Positions 35,605-43,860 are shown, numbered from the stretch's first letter. The stretch: DNA of 64,000 nucleotides from Paenibacillus graminis (GCF_000758705.1 NZ_CP009287.1:4030001-4094000); one strand, 5' to 3'. Notes: generated by a model not told the origin, from the sequence alone. Numbers and translations: made by a program.

Positions 35605-37055
35605 TCTGGGATGAGCCTCCTTCCATGTTCAACACCGGACTGTCCACTGCGGCCGGGAATCCCCGGCTTGGTCACCTCCAGCGGATGCAGCACCTCTTGT
35701 ATCTGTTTCCCGGTCATCCATCCGCCTTCCAGCAGAAGCTGCTCCAGGGGACGGCCGGAAGCGGCCGCCGCCTTGGCAAGTGCTGCAGCATTGTCATAAC
35801 CAAGATAGGTGATCGTAGCGGCAGCCAGCACCCCGGAACGCTCCACATGCTCCAGGCACCGGGATTCATCCAGCTTGAGGCCGGTCAAGCAGCGTTCCCG
35901 GAACAGTGCAATGCCGTGGAGCAGCAGCTCCAGGGATTCCAACAAGGCCTCGGCAAGTACGGGTGTGAATGCGTTCAACTCCAATTGACCGCTTGCCGCG
36001 GCCAAGGTTACAGCCGTATCATTCGCGATCACCCGCATCGCCACCGAGCCCAGCATCTCGGCCATGACCGGATTTACCTTGCCCGGCATGATCGAGGAAC
36101 CTGCCTGCATGGCAGGGAGAATATATTCACCGATCCCTCCGGCCGGACCGGAAGACAGCAGCCGGAAGTCGTTTGAAATTTTCAGCAGATTGACCGCTGC
36201 AGCCTTAAGCAGACCGGATACTTCTACGAATACATCCATATTCTGTGTCCCGTCCATCGGAAAATCGCTGCGGCAAAGGCCCAGCCCCGTTAACTCGCGC
36301 AGTTCATCAGCTATGGTATAAATATACGTTAGCGGCGCGTTCAGTCCCGTCCCTACAGCCGTTCCTCCGATATTGATTTCCCGCAGCCGTTCCTCGGCCT
36401 TGTACAGCCGCCAGCGGTCCCGTGCAGCCGCCTTGGCATAGGCGCCGAAGGATTGCCCCGCCAGAATCGGCAGTGCATCCATCAACTGGGTCCTTCCAAG
36501 TCTCAGCAGGTCCGCATACTCATGTTCCTTCACCTGGAACGCTTCCTGAAGAGAAGCCAGCTCTTCGGCCAGTTGCCGCAGGAGCGGGATGACAGCAATG
36601 CGCAGCGCAGTGGGATAGACATCATTCGTCGACTGATGCAGGTTCACATCATCAATGGGATGGATGATGCTGTAATCCCCCTTTGATCCGCCCAGCAGCT
36701 CAATGGCACGGTTGGCAATAACCTCGTTCACATTCATATTGCTGCTGGTCCCCGCTCCCCCTTGATAGGCATCGACGATCAAATGCGCGTCCAGACCGCC
36801 GTCCAGAATCTCTTCACATGCCGCAAGAATGGCCTGAACCTTCTTCTGCGGCAAGGCAAGGTTTCGCCCGTTCACCTTGGCCGCTGCCTGTTTGACCCTG
36901 GCGATCGCATGCATCAGCTTCGGGTTCGCCGGCCGTGCTCCGGCTGCGAAGTTCTCCTTTGCCCGCGCGGTATGAATGCCGTAATAGGCATCCTGCGGCA
37001 CAGGCAGGCTGCCCAGTGCATCGCACTCCATCCGGTACGCTGAGGAATCCGTCAT
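35601..37055 (-). CDS. aspA: aspartate ammonia-lyase
   Basis: A 484-residue member of the aspartase/fumarase superfamily. The signature GSSIMPGKVNPVMAEM (about residue 312) carries the catalytic Ser loop. Conserved TSSNMNVNEVIANRA and NDVYPTALRIAV segments also mark the family. Aspartase rather than fumarase is favoured by overall resemblance and by its place beside hydF. It releases ammonium and fumarate from aspartate. The start at ATG 37055 lies eight bases past the moaA stop; the frame is open further upstream inside moaA but without support. It overlaps hydF by 4 bp. A role in supplying ammonium for the H-cluster azadithiolate bridge is possible but unproven. Confidence 0.88.
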   Translation of the reverse strand: MTDSSAYRMECDALGSLPVPQDAYYGIHTARAKENFAAGARPANPKLMHAIARVKQAAAKVNGRNLALPQKKVQAILAACEEILDGGLDAHLIVDAYQGGAGTSSNMNVNEVIANRAIELLGGSKGDYSIIHPIDDVNLHQSTNDVYPTALRIAVIPLLRQLAEELASLQEAFQVKEHEYADLLRLGRTQLMDALPILAGQSFGAYAKAAARDRWRLYKAEERLREINIGGTAVGTGLNAPLTYIYTIADELRELTGLGLCRSDFPMDGTQNMDVFVEVSGLLKAAAVNLLKISNDFRLLSSGPAGGIGEYILPAMQAGSSIMPGKVNPVMAEMLGSVAMRVIANDTAVTLAAASGQLELNAFTPVLAEALLESLELLLHGIALFRERCLTGLKLDESRCLEHVERSGVLAAATITYLGYDNAAALAKAAAASGRPLEQLLLEGGWMTGKQIQEVLHPLEVTKPGIPGRSGQSGVEHGRRLIPE

Positions 37056-37062
37056 CCCTGAC

Positions 37063-38136
37063 TCACCCGCCAATCTGTGACATCTGGCGGACGGTATTCT
37101 CCTGCAGCGGACGGGGGGAACCACTCTCCGTAAGCCCGTCCGGCATTTCATGCCGCCCGGGCTTGTGCTCCAGCGACCGCAGGAACAATTGCTTCAGCTG
37201 TTCAGACTTCCCGATAAACGGCCTTACATTCCATTCGTCATTCCAGTACAGGCAGGGCTTGATATGTCCGCTGGCCGTGATGCGCAGCCGGTTGCAGGTC
37301 ATGCAGAAATGCTTGCTGACCGGGTCGATCAGCCCGAATTGTCCCGCTGCTCCCTCAATGCGGTAATACCGGGCCGGCCCCGAATCTGATGTGTCCATAG
37401 TTAAGCCGTGACCGAGCGCCGCCCCATGACCAGGATCAGCAGAGCTGACCGGCTCAAAAGCCCAGCCCGCCTTGGTGCAGCGCTCCAGTATTCCGCCAAG
37501 CGGCATATATCCTGTTTGCCAGCCCTTCGTTCCCCGGCCGATCGGCATATATTCAATGAACCGGATATCCAGGGGATATTTCAGGGTCAACTGCAGAAAG
37601 GATTCAATTTCATCGTCGTTCACCCCTTGCATGACAACCATATTCACCTTCACCCGCTGGAAACCTGCATCCAAGCTGCTGCCAATGGCGTGAAGCACCT
37701 TCCCGACATCTCCTCCTCCGGTAATCCTGGCGAAGCGTTCCGGCTGGAGGGAGTCCAGACTGATATTGACATCGGTCAGTCCGGCTTCACGCAGCACCCT
37801 GGCTTTGGCAGCCAGCAGCATTCCATTCGTTGTAAGACCTATGCGTTCAATCCCGCTTACCGCATGCAGACGGGCTACCAGCTCCTCTAACCGCGGTCGC
37901 ACCAGCGGTTCACCGCCGGTAAGCCGCACCTTGGTTACACCCATATCTGCAAGCACGGCCACCACCGAGGCAATTTCATCAAAGGACAACGGCTCGGGTG
38001 AAGAAGCTGCGCCCGCTTGGTCCGGTCTGCAATACTCACAGGACAGATTGCAGCGTTCGGTTACGGAGATGCGTACATAATTGTGTATACGGCCAAAGGA
38101 ATCAGCCAAAGCATGGGCATCAGACAAAACATTCAC
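37063..38136 (-). CDS. moaA: GTP 3',8-cyclase MoaA
   Basis: A 357-residue radical SAM enzyme for the first step of molybdopterin synthesis. The N-terminal SAM cluster motif is CNLSCEYC (about residue 29), the GGEPLVRP SAM-binding strand is intact, the C-terminal cluster motif is CMTCNRLRIT plus a later Cys in HIKPCLYW, and the protein ends in the required GG. It lies between a ferredoxin gene and aspA in the same operon, so cofactor supply is co-expressed with the molybdoenzyme FdhF. A 39-bp gap separates it from the ferredoxin gene. Confidence 0.95.
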   Translation of the reverse strand: MNVLSDAHALADSFGRIHNYVRISVTERCNLSCEYCRPDQAGAASSPEPLSFDEIASVVAVLADMGVTKVRLTGGEPLVRPRLEELVARLHAVSGIERIGLTTNGMLLAAKARVLREAGLTDVNISLDSLQPERFARITGGGDVGKVLHAIGSSLDAGFQRVKVNMVVMQGVNDDEIESFLQLTLKYPLDIRFIEYMPIGRGTKGWQTGYMPLGGILERCTKAGWAFEPVSSADPGHGAALGHGLTMDTSDSGPARYYRIEGAAGQFGLIDPVSKHFCMTCNRLRITASGHIKPCLYWNDEWNVRPFIGKSEQLKQLFLRSLEHKPGRHEMPDGLTESGSPRPLQENTVRQMSQIGG

Positions 38137-38175
38137 CTTGCTTTCTAATGTGGTTCAATTTCGGTGCGGATCAAT

Positions 38176-38760
38176 TCAGAACCGGATAAGTCCGCCGAAC
38201 TGCTGAAGTGTCTGTGCACTGGCCGCCCTTTTGGCGGCGGTGTCCATTGATACATCATCGGGAACCACAAGCTGAAGCGCATGCGTGGGACAAATCTGTA
38301 CGCATGCCGGACCGCTCCCGCTTTCTTCACACAAATCGCATTTGCTGGCAACCAGCCGCTCTTTACGCGCCAATACACCGGTTGCGTTCGAACGCAGTCC
38401 TGGCTGTAATTGCTTCTGCCCGCCCCGGAACTCGGGAACCATAGCAATCGCTCCAAATGGGCAAACCAGCATACAGGTCTTGCAGCCGATACAGGTATCC
38501 TGGTTAATCGAGATACTGCTGCCTAGATTGGTTATCGAGCCATTGGGACATACATTGGCGCAAGGAGCATCCTCGCACTGGCGGCACTGCACAGGGGCAG
38601 TCACCTGTTCGGTCTCCATGACCCTCAGCCGGGGATAAAAGTCCGGATTCTCTTCCTGCTGCAGGAACATATTATCCGCGGAATGAGCGGACACGCAAGC
38701 CACCTCACAGGTATGGCAGCCAATGCACAGACCCGGATCGGCGATGACAAAACTGTTCAT
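38176..38760 (-). CDS. polyferredoxin electron-transfer subunit (HycB/HydN-like)
   Basis: A 194-residue protein with four [4Fe-4S] motifs: CIGCHTCEVAC (residues 12-22), CRQCEDAPCANVC (about 59-71), CIGCKTCMLVC (about 90-100) and CDLCEESGSGPACVQIC (about 141-157). This is the HycB/HydN/DmsB-type small subunit that wires molybdoenzymes to their electron acceptors. It overlaps hydA by 4 bp, so it is probably the partner that passes electrons between FdhF and the hydrogenase. A second protein of the same type lies upstream of hydA; the two differ in length and loop sequence. Confidence 0.93.
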   Translation of the reverse strand: MNSFVIADPGLCIGCHTCEVACVSAHSADNMFLQQEENPDFYPRLRVMETEQVTAPVQCRQCEDAPCANVCPNGSITNLGSSISINQDTCIGCKTCMLVCPFGAIAMVPEFRGGQKQLQPGLRSNATGVLARKERLVASKCDLCEESGSGPACVQICPTHALQLVVPDDVSMDTAAKRAASAQTLQQFGGLIRF

Positions 38761-40181
38761 ATTCTTCCTCCTTCACGTCCAGCGCTTATTGGGGAGACGG
38801 CTTTCTCCCTGGATTGATACGTCGTATGGAGCAGATGATGGGGTACATGGCCCAGCGGCTCCCCCAGGAAATCTTTATATAGCTTGATAATGGCCGGATT
38901 CTCATGTGATTTTCGTACCTGCTGATGGGAATCATGGCGGTAGACTGAGCTTTTTCTGGCCTGATAGGCACTCTTGCGCATGGTCTCCAGCAGCAGCTTG
39001 GGTTGTCCGCCTCCGCTGACACAGCCTTCAGGACAGCCCATAACTTCAATAAAATGATAAGGACACTGGCCTGCCTTCACCTGATTCAGAATCGCAGACA
39101 CATATTTAAGCCCGGCGACGACAGCTACCTTCAGTTCCAGCTCGCCCAGCTGCACCGTTGCCGTGCGGAGCCCTTCTTCGCCTCGGACAAAATCCAGCTG
39201 GAGGTTCGGGATCGTCTCATGCGTCACCAGTTCATACCCGGTGCGGATGGCCGCTTCCATCACCCCGCCCGTAACCCCGAAGATCGATCCCGCCCCGGAA
39301 TATAAGCCCAGCGGTGAATCAAACGACTCATCCGGCAGGTTCATAAAGTCTATGCCTGCATCTTTAATCAGGTGGGCCAGCTCCCGGGTGGTGATGACTA
39401 CATCGACTTCCCGGAGACCGTCAACCTCCATCTCTTCACGGCTGCACTCAAACTCCTTGCAGGTGCAGGGCATGACCGCCACACTGTAAATCTTCGCCGG
39501 GTCCACCCCGTCCTGCTTGGCGCCATAGGTTTTGACGAGCGCACCAACCATTTGCATCGGCGACTTGCAGCTGGACAGATGGTCAAGCAGCTCCGGCGCA
39601 GCTGTCTCTGCATGCTTGACCCAGGCCGGGCAGCAGGAGGTGAACATGGGCAGGCGCTCACCCGACATCACCCTTCCGATCAGCTCCGTCCCTTCCTCCA
39701 TAATCGTAACATCCGCACCGAAGTTGGTATCATAGATCCGGTCAAACTTCAGCCGCCGCAGGGCGGCAGCCATCTTGCCCGGGGTCAATGTGCCCAGAGG
39801 CAGGCCGAATTCCTCGGCCAGCGAGACTCTGATGGCCGGTGCGCATTGCACCACCTTATAAAGCGCCGAATCTGCCAGCGCACGTTTGACTCCAAGCGCT
39901 TGGCCGGTGGAATAGGCCGCGAACAACGGCTCCCGCACACTTGGCAGCTGTCCCCTCTGCAGCCGCTTGGCCTTCAGGCCATCCGCAGGCTCCAGATGGT
40001 CCGGGGCATAAGCGGTGCATATCTGCACGCACTGTCCGCAGATTACGCAGCGGTGCGCATCCACTTCCTGGGGCCGGCCCGGTTCGCCGATGATGGCATC
40101 CACCGGACAGACCGCTGCGCAGCGGCGGCAGCCGGTGCACAGCTCCGGATCAATATGAATGATAGGCTCGCTAGAACGCAT
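38757..40181 (-). CDS. hydA: [FeFe] hydrogenase catalytic subunit
   Basis: A 474-residue [FeFe] hydrogenase with two N-terminal [4Fe-4S] clusters (CTGCRRCAAVCP at 15-26; CVICGQCVQIC at 45-55) and the H-cluster domain. H-cluster motifs are TSCCPAW (181-187), MPCTCKEFE (237-245) and EVMGCPEGCVSGGGQP (379-394), so all cluster Cys and the proton-relay Cys are present. Motif 2 has an extra Cys where many relatives have Ser. The short N-terminus lacks the [2Fe-2S] domain of CpI. It lies in an operon with two polyferredoxins and FdhF, suggesting it evolves H2 from formate electrons, or runs in reverse. It begins on the TAATG overlap with the upstream ferredoxin gene. Confidence 0.96.
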   Translation of the reverse strand: MRSSEPIIHIDPELCTGCRRCAAVCPVDAIIGEPGRPQEVDAHRCVICGQCVQICTAYAPDHLEPADGLKAKRLQRGQLPSVREPLFAAYSTGQALGVKRALADSALYKVVQCAPAIRVSLAEEFGLPLGTLTPGKMAAALRRLKFDRIYDTNFGADVTIMEEGTELIGRVMSGERLPMFTSCCPAWVKHAETAAPELLDHLSSCKSPMQMVGALVKTYGAKQDGVDPAKIYSVAVMPCTCKEFECSREEMEVDGLREVDVVITTRELAHLIKDAGIDFMNLPDESFDSPLGLYSGAGSIFGVTGGVMEAAIRTGYELVTHETIPNLQLDFVRGEEGLRTATVQLGELELKVAVVAGLKYVSAILNQVKAGQCPYHFIEVMGCPEGCVSGGGQPKLLLETMRKSAYQARKSSVYRHDSHQQVRKSHENPAIIKLYKDFLGEPLGHVPHHLLHTTYQSREKAVSPISAGREGGRI

Positions 40182-40825
40182 TAGAATATCACCCCTTCTC
40201 TGTTCAAGCTGCGGGAGCTGCCCGTCCCCACCTCAACCAGCTGCAGCGCCTTTTCCGGGCAGACGGCAACACAAGCGGGGTAGGGATTACGGTCTTGAGC
40301 CGCAGCGGCTGAAGCCCCCCTGCCGCCGGCATCCCCCCCGGCAGCAGAGCCTCCGGGGATTTCCGTATTCCTGCACAGATCACATTTGTAGGCCGTGATC
40401 CGGGTTTTGCGCTGCAGCTTGCTGTCCCGGCGTTCCTGCAGCAGCGGCTGCGGCAGCTCCGCTCCGCCGCTGTACGCTTTGTACAGGCTGATCGCCCCGA
40501 ACGGGCAGGCCAGTGCACAAGCCTTGCAGCCGATGCAGGCTTCCGCGTCAATGGCAATGACCCCGTCCTGCTGACGGATCGCCTGAACCGGACAGGCTCC
40601 CGCACAAGGGGCGTTCTCGCATTGCCGGCATTGAACCGGCATCGTGAAGCTGTCGGTGCGGATAACATACAACCGGGGAAGTACCGGCATCGTGACAGTG
40701 CCGACTGCAGTGCCCACACCGTTATCACGGTTATGCACCGCGAAGCAGGCCAGCTCACAGGCCTTGCAGCCGATGCATTTGGCGGCTTCAGCAATAACCA
40801 GCGAATTGGAAGAGGCATGGTTCAT
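40181..40825 (-). CDS. polyferredoxin electron-transfer subunit, FdhF-proximal
   Basis: A 214-residue four-cluster ferredoxin with CIGCKACELAC (about 17-27), CRQCENAPCAGAC (about 66-78), CIGCKACALAC (about 97-107) and a last motif beginning CDLC (about 147) whose remaining Cys come after a 30-residue Gly/Ala-rich insertion (GGSAAGGDAGGRGASAAAA). That insertion is absent from the paralogue at 38176. It overlaps fdhF by 4 bp and hydA by 1 bp, so it sits physically between formate dehydrogenase and hydrogenase and is the likely FdhF small subunit. Confidence 0.92.
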   Translation of the reverse strand: MNHASSNSLVIAEAAKCIGCKACELACFAVHNRDNGVGTAVGTVTMPVLPRLYVIRTDSFTMPVQCRQCENAPCAGACPVQAIRQQDGVIAIDAEACIGCKACALACPFGAISLYKAYSGGAELPQPLLQERRDSKLQRKTRITAYKCDLCRNTEIPGGSAAGGDAGGRGASAAAAQDRNPYPACVAVCPEKALQLVEVGTGSSRSLNREGVIF

Positions 40826-42966
40826 TCCGGTACCGCCCCCACCAGCATCTGCTTTCTCAGCTCCGCGTACTGTTTGCGGATCGAAGCTTCGGCCTGTGCC
40901 TGGTCAGATATTGCTTCAAGCCGTATCGCGCAGTATTTAAATTCCGGTGTCTTGGAGACAGGGTCCAGATAATCAACCGTCAGCTCATTGCAGGCCCCGA
41001 TCCAGAAATGATAGGTCATGTAGGTTGCACCTTTTTTGATCCGGCCGCTGACCTGCGCCCTGGCCATGATTTGGCCCCGCCGGGAATAGACCTGCACCAA
41101 TTGGCCGTCCGCTATGCCATGCTCCGCCGCATCCTCCAGACTGATCTGGATGTTCCCCGGCTCATCGGACAGCTGGCTGAGCGCCCGGCAATTGCCGGTC
41201 ATCGTGCGCACGGAATAATGCCCAACCTCCCGGACTGTGGAGAGGGTCAAAGGATAATCGGCATCCGGCTGCTCCAGCGGGGCTCTCCATTCACAGGCGA
41301 ACAGCTGTCCTTTGCCGCTTGGCGTGGTAAATCGGTTCCCTTCGTACAGGTAAGGGGTCCCCGGATGATCCTCGGAAGGACACGGCCACTGAACTCCTCC
41401 AAGTGCTTCCATCTTGCTGTAGCTGGCTCCGGCGAAGCTTGGACACAGCTTCCGCATCTCATCCCAGATTTCCTCGGAATTCTTATAAGCCATCGGGTAA
41501 CCCATGGCCGTAGACACTTCACTGATGATCTGCCAGTCCGGCTTCACCTTGCCGGGAGGGTCGATCGCTTTACGGATGCGCTGGAATCCCCGGTCGGCCG
41601 AAGAATAGACGCCGTCATGCTCGCCCCAGGAGGTTGCAGGCAGAATCACATCGGCGTGCAGCGCTGTTTTGTTCATGAAGATATCCTGGACAATCACCAG
41701 CTCCAGCTGATCCAGCGCCTCCCGCAGCTCGGCGGCATTCGGGTCGCTCTGCACCGGATCTTCACCGAAGATATAGTAAGCCTTGATTTTGTTCTCCTTC
41801 AGGATGAGATGCGGCACCTCTGTCAGCCGGTAACCTGTCTTATCCGGAAGGGTTGTGCCCCAGGCCTTCTCGAATTTCTTGCGGATTTTGGCATCCTCCA
41901 CAGACTGGTAGCCAGGAAAGACATTAGGCAGCGCGCCCATGTCGCAGGAGCCCTGCACATTATTTTGACCGCGTACCGGACCAATCCCGACACTTTCTCT
42001 GCCGAAATGTCCGGTCAGAAGCGCAAGCGAAGCCAATCCCTTGACCACATCCACGGCCTGGGCAAACTGGCATACTCCCATACCGTAGAGAATCATCGCT
42101 TTGTCGGATTTGGCATATTGGCGCATCACCTTACGGATATCTGCCGCCCGCACACCGGTTATACTCTCTGCATATTCAGGTGTATACTTCTCCACATTCG
42201 CCTTGTATTCATCGAAGCCCTGAACAAAATTGGAGACATAATCCTTGTCATACAGCTCCTCTGTAACAAGCACATGGCCAAAAGCGTTCACCAGGGCCAT
42301 GTTCGTCCCGCCCTTCAGGGGCAGCCAGGTGTCGGCAATCCGTGCCGATTCGGTCTTCCGGGGGTCGGCAACAATCAGCGTGGCCCCCTTCTGTTTCGCT
42401 TTTACAATTCTTCTGGCCACAATCGGGTGGGTAACGGCTGCATTATAGCCAAAAATCAGCAGCAGATCGGTGTCTTCAATTTCCGGAATCGAATTGGACA
42501 TCGCCCCGTCTCCCAGCGAATACGTCAGTCCCGCAACAGAAGGACCATGGCAGACCCTCGCACAATGGTCGATATTATTCGTTCCGATGGCCGCCCGCAT
42601 GAACTTTTGCATGACATAATTGGCCTCATTGCCCGGTCCTCTGGCCGATCCTGTGCCCATAATCGCATCCGGTCCGTATTTTTCCTTGATCGCGGTAAGC
42701 TTCTCGGCAGTAAATCCTATCGCCTCTTCCCACGACACCTCTTGAAGCACGCCTTCCTTGCGGATCATAGGCTTGCGGAGGCGGGAGGTCAGCAGCTGCG
42801 GATCATTCAGGAAATCCCAGCCGTAATGGCCTTTCAGACAAAGATTTCCCTCGTTCGTCCGGCCATCTGCAGGCTCTGCGCCCACGACCTGTCCATTCTC
42901 GACTAGTAAATACAGCTGGCAGCCGCTGCCGCAATAAGGGCATACAGTTAATATTTTATTTTCCAA
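40822..42966 (-). CDS. fdhF: formate dehydrogenase, FdhF type, Cys variant
   Basis: A 714-residue molybdopterin oxidoreductase very like E. coli FdhH in length and order. The [4Fe-4S] ligands are C9, C12, C16 and C43. The metal ligand is Cys139 followed by His140 in RVCHGPSVAGL, where E. coli uses selenocysteine. The C-terminal molybdopterin dinucleotide-binding domain (about residues 595-690) is complete. It has no signal peptide, so it works in the cytoplasm. It would oxidise formate to CO2 and pass two electrons to the adjacent polyferredoxin. A Rex-like box and a promoter lie immediately upstream. No NAD-binding or membrane subunit is encoded nearby. Confidence 0.95.
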   Translation of the reverse strand: MENKILTVCPYCGSGCQLYLLVENGQVVGAEPADGRTNEGNLCLKGHYGWDFLNDPQLLTSRLRKPMIRKEGVLQEVSWEEAIGFTAEKLTAIKEKYGPDAIMGTGSARGPGNEANYVMQKFMRAAIGTNNIDHCARVCHGPSVAGLTYSLGDGAMSNSIPEIEDTDLLLIFGYNAAVTHPIVARRIVKAKQKGATLIVADPRKTESARIADTWLPLKGGTNMALVNAFGHVLVTEELYDKDYVSNFVQGFDEYKANVEKYTPEYAESITGVRAADIRKVMRQYAKSDKAMILYGMGVCQFAQAVDVVKGLASLALLTGHFGRESVGIGPVRGQNNVQGSCDMGALPNVFPGYQSVEDAKIRKKFEKAWGTTLPDKTGYRLTEVPHLILKENKIKAYYIFGEDPVQSDPNAAELREALDQLELVIVQDIFMNKTALHADVILPATSWGEHDGVYSSADRGFQRIRKAIDPPGKVKPDWQIISEVSTAMGYPMAYKNSEEIWDEMRKLCPSFAGASYSKMEALGGVQWPCPSEDHPGTPYLYEGNRFTTPSGKGQLFACEWRAPLEQPDADYPLTLSTVREVGHYSVRTMTGNCRALSQLSDEPGNIQISLEDAAEHGIADGQLVQVYSRRGQIMARAQVSGRIKKGATYMTYHFWIGACNELTVDYLDPVSKTPEFKYCAIRLEAISDQAQAEASIRKQYAELRKQMLVGAVPE

Positions 42967-42982
42967 CTCTTGTCACCTCTCC

Positions 42983-43000
42983 TTGTGAATTTTTGCACAA
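42983..43000. promoter_or_regulatory. Rex-like redox operator before fdhF
   Basis: TTGTGAATTTTTGCACAA matches the Rex consensus TTGTGAANNNNTTCACAA at all but one defined base. It directly abuts the predicted fdhF -10 and covers the expected transcription start. It also fits a TGTGA-N6-TCACA Fnr/Crp pattern with one mismatch, so either regulator is possible. Confidence 0.6.
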
Positions 43001-43029
43001 TATTTACAACAAAAAATAAGCCAATACAA
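43001..43029 (-). promoter_or_regulatory. predicted fdhF operon promoter
   Basis: On the minus strand TTGTAT (43029-43024), 17-bp spacer, TAAATA (43006-43001). Its -35 lies in the 3' arm of the hairpin at 43015-43064. Confidence 0.5.
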
Positions 43030-43064
43030 AGCATACTGTTCCATACACCGTGTAATGGCTTATT
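43015..43064 (-). terminator. hairpin with T-run between DUF2294 gene and fdhF (terminator or attenuator)
   Basis: AATAAGCCAATAC and GTAATGGCTTATT pair with one mismatch. On the minus strand the stem is followed by TTTTTTG. It would end transcripts from the DUF2294 gene before fdhF. Confidence 0.7.
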
Positions 43065-43099
43065 AAAAAGCGAAGTGACCCCAGGTCCTTTCTCTCTAA

Positions 43100-43450
43100 T
43101 CAAACCGATTTATTAAGTTGTATGATGACGCTCCGGCCTTCATGATTCAGATCGCAAAGTCTCCAAGAATATGAAAACCTGCAGCCTACTGTCTCTATCA
43201 TTTCCTCCATAAAACCGCGCTCCAAATAAGGCTTCAGCACCTTCCAGTACTCCGTAACAAGATCAGCCGCGCCCTCCTTAAGCAGAATCTCCGACAGACT
43301 GGAGAGTATCCCCTTGATCTCAATAGTGATCTGCGACTCATTATCCAGCTTCACCTTCACATTCTCCGGCCCTTTCCCCCGGTAATGCTTCACAATCTTC
43401 ACGGCAAGTCTTCTAATCTTCTCCTGGTATTCAAAATCAGCCTCAGACAT
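43100..43450 (-). CDS. DUF2294 family small protein
   Basis: A 116-residue protein of the DUF2294 family. Recognisable features are an N-terminal helix (EYQEKIRRLAVKIVKHYRGKGPENVKVK) and a conserved central strand-helix (ITIEIKGILSSLSEILLKEGAADLVTEYWK). It has no membrane segment. Family function is not established; members are often found next to formate dehydrogenase genes. Here it lies upstream of fdhF with its own promoter at 43506-43534 and a hairpin terminator between the two, so it may be co-regulated or may produce read-through into the operon. Confidence 0.78.
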   Translation of the reverse strand: MSEADFEYQEKIRRLAVKIVKHYRGKGPENVKVKLDNESQITIEIKGILSSLSEILLKEGAADLVTEYWKVLKPYLERGFMEEMIETVGCRFSYSWRLCDLNHEGRSVIIQLNKSV

Positions 43451-43505
43451 CCAAACACCCTCACCTGAGCATTCCTTTATATGGGATTTCTTATAAGCAA
43501 TTCAT

Positions 43506-43534
43506 ATGTTAAACCCATCCATAAATGTTGTCAA
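43506..43534 (-). promoter_or_regulatory. promoter of the DUF2294 gene
   Basis: On the minus strand TTGACA (43534-43529), 17-bp spacer, TAACAT (43511-43506). Confidence 0.7.
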
Positions 43535-43825
43535 TTGATAAAATCGCTCCGTAAAATGAAGTCCGCTGTTTACCGACCACTGGTTACGGTTCTGCTAGTG
43601 CAGAAAATTGGAGTTCTCACTGCTGTGGATCTGCACTCCCCAAGTTGGGCTGGTGCCCGTTGGAGCGCTAATTGCATTTCGTGCAATTAAAAGAGGATGG
43701 ATCCGCCTTTTTTCAGCGCTAAAGGTATACAGTTAGAAATGGCGTTTGACTGCGTTTTTGTTGATTGAGTGCTGAGCATTAACAACATTACTCACATGTT
43801 GCAGAGGAGATGTCCGCCGGAAAAG
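43535..43825. other. intergenic region, no gene recognised
   Basis: About 290 bp between the DUF2294 promoter and the gnd terminator. No convincing gene, repeat or RNA structure was seen. Confidence 0.5.
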
Positions 43826-43860
43826 CAAAAAAACCTGCAGCACCGGAAATCTGCAGGTCT
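43826..43860 (-). terminator. terminator after gnd
   Basis: On the minus strand ACCTGCAG pairs with CTGCAGGT and is followed by TTTTTT. Confidence 0.85.

Noticed and set aside
41008..42906. Very long + strand open frame opposite fdhF
   Set aside because: It is the antisense shadow of a clear fdhF coding sequence and its translation resembles no protein family.
40822..42966. Selenocysteine formate dehydrogenase
   Set aside because: The active-site codon in RVCHGPS encodes Cys, not TGA, so no recoding is needed.
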